Shown in pieces: positions 34,995-35,805 of a stretch of DNA of 35,805 nt (its first letter is position 1; every line of letters begins with the position of its first letter). The translations under genes were made by a program, and so were the position numbers. Source of the stretch: Synergistaceae bacterium (lineage in GTDB: Bacteria; Synergistota; Synergistia; Synergistales; Synergistaceae); the NCBI GenBank assembly GCA_012728165.1, contig JAAYFQ010000146.1, forward strand, positions 1 to 35,805, in the 5' to 3' direction. Under the pieces are notes generated by a model. That model ran no database searches. It was given only the letters and a program-made list of their open reading frames with translations, and was not told where the DNA came from.

Positions 34995-35805
34995 AACAAC
35001 TGCCTCCGTTGTCATTATCTAAGATTTCGTCTAAATCGTAATACAAAGCCTCACGTTTTCTACAGATCGTGTGAAATTCACAATATCTACATGATTGAGA
35101 ATCATATTTAGCCTTATAATCTCCCTCTTTTACAGCTGCCGCCATTTCAATCATAGCTTTTTTAGCTTCATCCGTAATTTCATCCATAGATTTTTTTTCT
35201 CTTTGTGCACGTGCGTTATAAACTGCTTTCATAGCGTCTTTGTTGAAATATCCATAAAGAGACCCACATTTGTGCCCTATCCATGCATAACCTATTGGTT
35301 GATATCCGTTCATTTCTTTTATGACCGCATATGCTGCGAGTTGCAATTCATCTTTATGTTTGCTTGCTGCATTTGACTTATAGTCAAGTATCACAATTTC
35401 CTTTTTGTCGTTATTTTCAAATATATCTGCTCTGTCATATTTACCTCTAAAAATTATTCCGTCTATCTCGTATTCAGGTAAAAACGTTTCGAGCTCAACT
35501 CTTGTCCTTCCAATAATCTCTGCTTCAATTTTGTCTAGTAAGACAGCAACTTCTGAAACTTGTTTTTTAAGTCTTTCTACATGTCTTTTTAATCTAGTGT
35601 CTTCAGCAAGAGAGGGATACTCTTTAGATGCCTCGTCCCAGTTAGCCTTACTCAAAATTACAAAGCTTTGCTTGTTTTCCTTATAGTCTTTCCAAGATAA
35701 CTCCCACAATTTATGAATAAAACTTCCTGCAAGTCTTGCATCAAAAAGGTCCGTTCTCTGCTTTTCAAGTCTCAACTCTGTTTTGCACCAGTATCGATAA
35801 GGACA
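34981..35805 (-). CDS. addB: AddB-like PD-(D/E)xK nuclease, C-terminal part
   Basis: The last 274 residues of a protein that runs off the window's right end; the frame is open to the last base. The visible part is a RecB-family nuclease: CPYRYWCK at its beginning (first Fe-S cysteine), AGSFIHKLWE (the GxxxH motif), IIFRGKYDRAD (Asp) and VILDYKS (DxK), QLAAYA, then C239-x2-C242-x5-C248 for the other three Fe-S cysteines. This matches the C-terminus of AddB, partner of AddA in end resection; a Cas4-like or RecB-like protein is less likely given the adjacent addA overlapping by 14 nt. It is upstream of addA, the addB-addA order of Bacillus. Confidence 0.82.
   Translation of the reverse strand, partial: CPYRYWCKTELRLEKQRTDLFDARLAGSFIHKLWELSWKDYKENKQSFVILSKANWDEASKEYPSLAEDTRLKRHVERLKKQVSEVAVLLDKIEAEIIGRTRVELETFLPEYEIDGIIFRGKYDRADIFENNDKKEIVILDYKSNAASKHKDELQLAAYAVIKEMNGYQPIGYAWIGHKCGSLYGYFNKDAMKAVYNARAQREKKSMDEITDEAKKAMIEMAAAVKEGDYKAKYDSQSCRYCEFHTICRKREALYYDLDEILDNDNGGSCYERS

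Noticed and set aside
1-35805. CRISPR array, insertion sequence, prophage or multi-gene defence cluster.
   Set aside because: No regularly spaced repeats, transposase, integrase or phage-like proteins are seen. AddAB and a lone methylase are not enough to claim a defence island.

Overview
The window looks like a piece of a bacterial chromosome from an A+T-rich anaerobe, most likely of the phylum Synergistota or a near relative. The reasons are a rubrerythrin, a complete bacterial V-type (A/V) ATPase operon used as a housekeeping unit, Firmicutes-like order of the nusA-infB genes, and AddAB-type recombination genes. The phylum is an inference from gene content; no rRNA is present to fix it. 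Almost every gene is on the minus strand. Start codons include many TTG and GTG, chosen here by Shine-Dalgarno spacing.

Layout. 1-282 (+): tail of a dicarboxylate/glutamate Na+ symporter, sharing a perfect 30-bp bidirectional terminator with rubrerythrin (374-895, -). 1081-1350: a small tRNA-Ser(GCT)/tRNA-Arg(ACG) unit with its own promoter and terminator. 1396-2121: a SurA_N-like secreted chaperone. 2193-10175: the translation/transcription operon, read rightmost first: promoter, leader hairpin, rimP, nusA, ylxR, ylxQ, infB, a decayed ylxP, rbfA, nrnA, truB, ribF. 10195-15737: uvrB, uvrA, rlmB. 15848-19525: tilS, hpt, ftsH. 19732-19807: tRNA-Gly(TCC).

19970-22153 is the only complete plus-strand protein gene: a lone TaqI/Eco57I-like DNA methylase with unusual catalytic motifs (NPPH and a damaged motif I), set between tRNA-Gly and tRNA-Pro(TGG) and bordered by palindromes. 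It is probably an acquired islet.

22391-31201: a V-type ATPase operon H-I-K-E-C-F-A-B-D with a good sigma70 promoter at 31173-31201 and a strong terminator at 22329-22370. The K subunit keeps the full Na+-binding residue set known from Enterococcus hirae NtpK, so the enzyme is probably Na+-coupled. Together with the symporter at the left edge this fits a Na+-based energy economy.

31296-35805: an AddAB-like helicase/nuclease pair. The AddA-like protein is complete, and the AddB-like one is cut by the window end. Both carry the four-cysteine iron-sulfur nuclease signature.

No CRISPR array, transposon, prophage or clearly new multi-gene defence system was seen. The most unusual items are the ylxP pseudogene inside a core operon, the atypical orphan methylase with its palindromes, the inverted-repeat cluster upstream of tilS, and the doubled Fe-S nuclease in AddAB.
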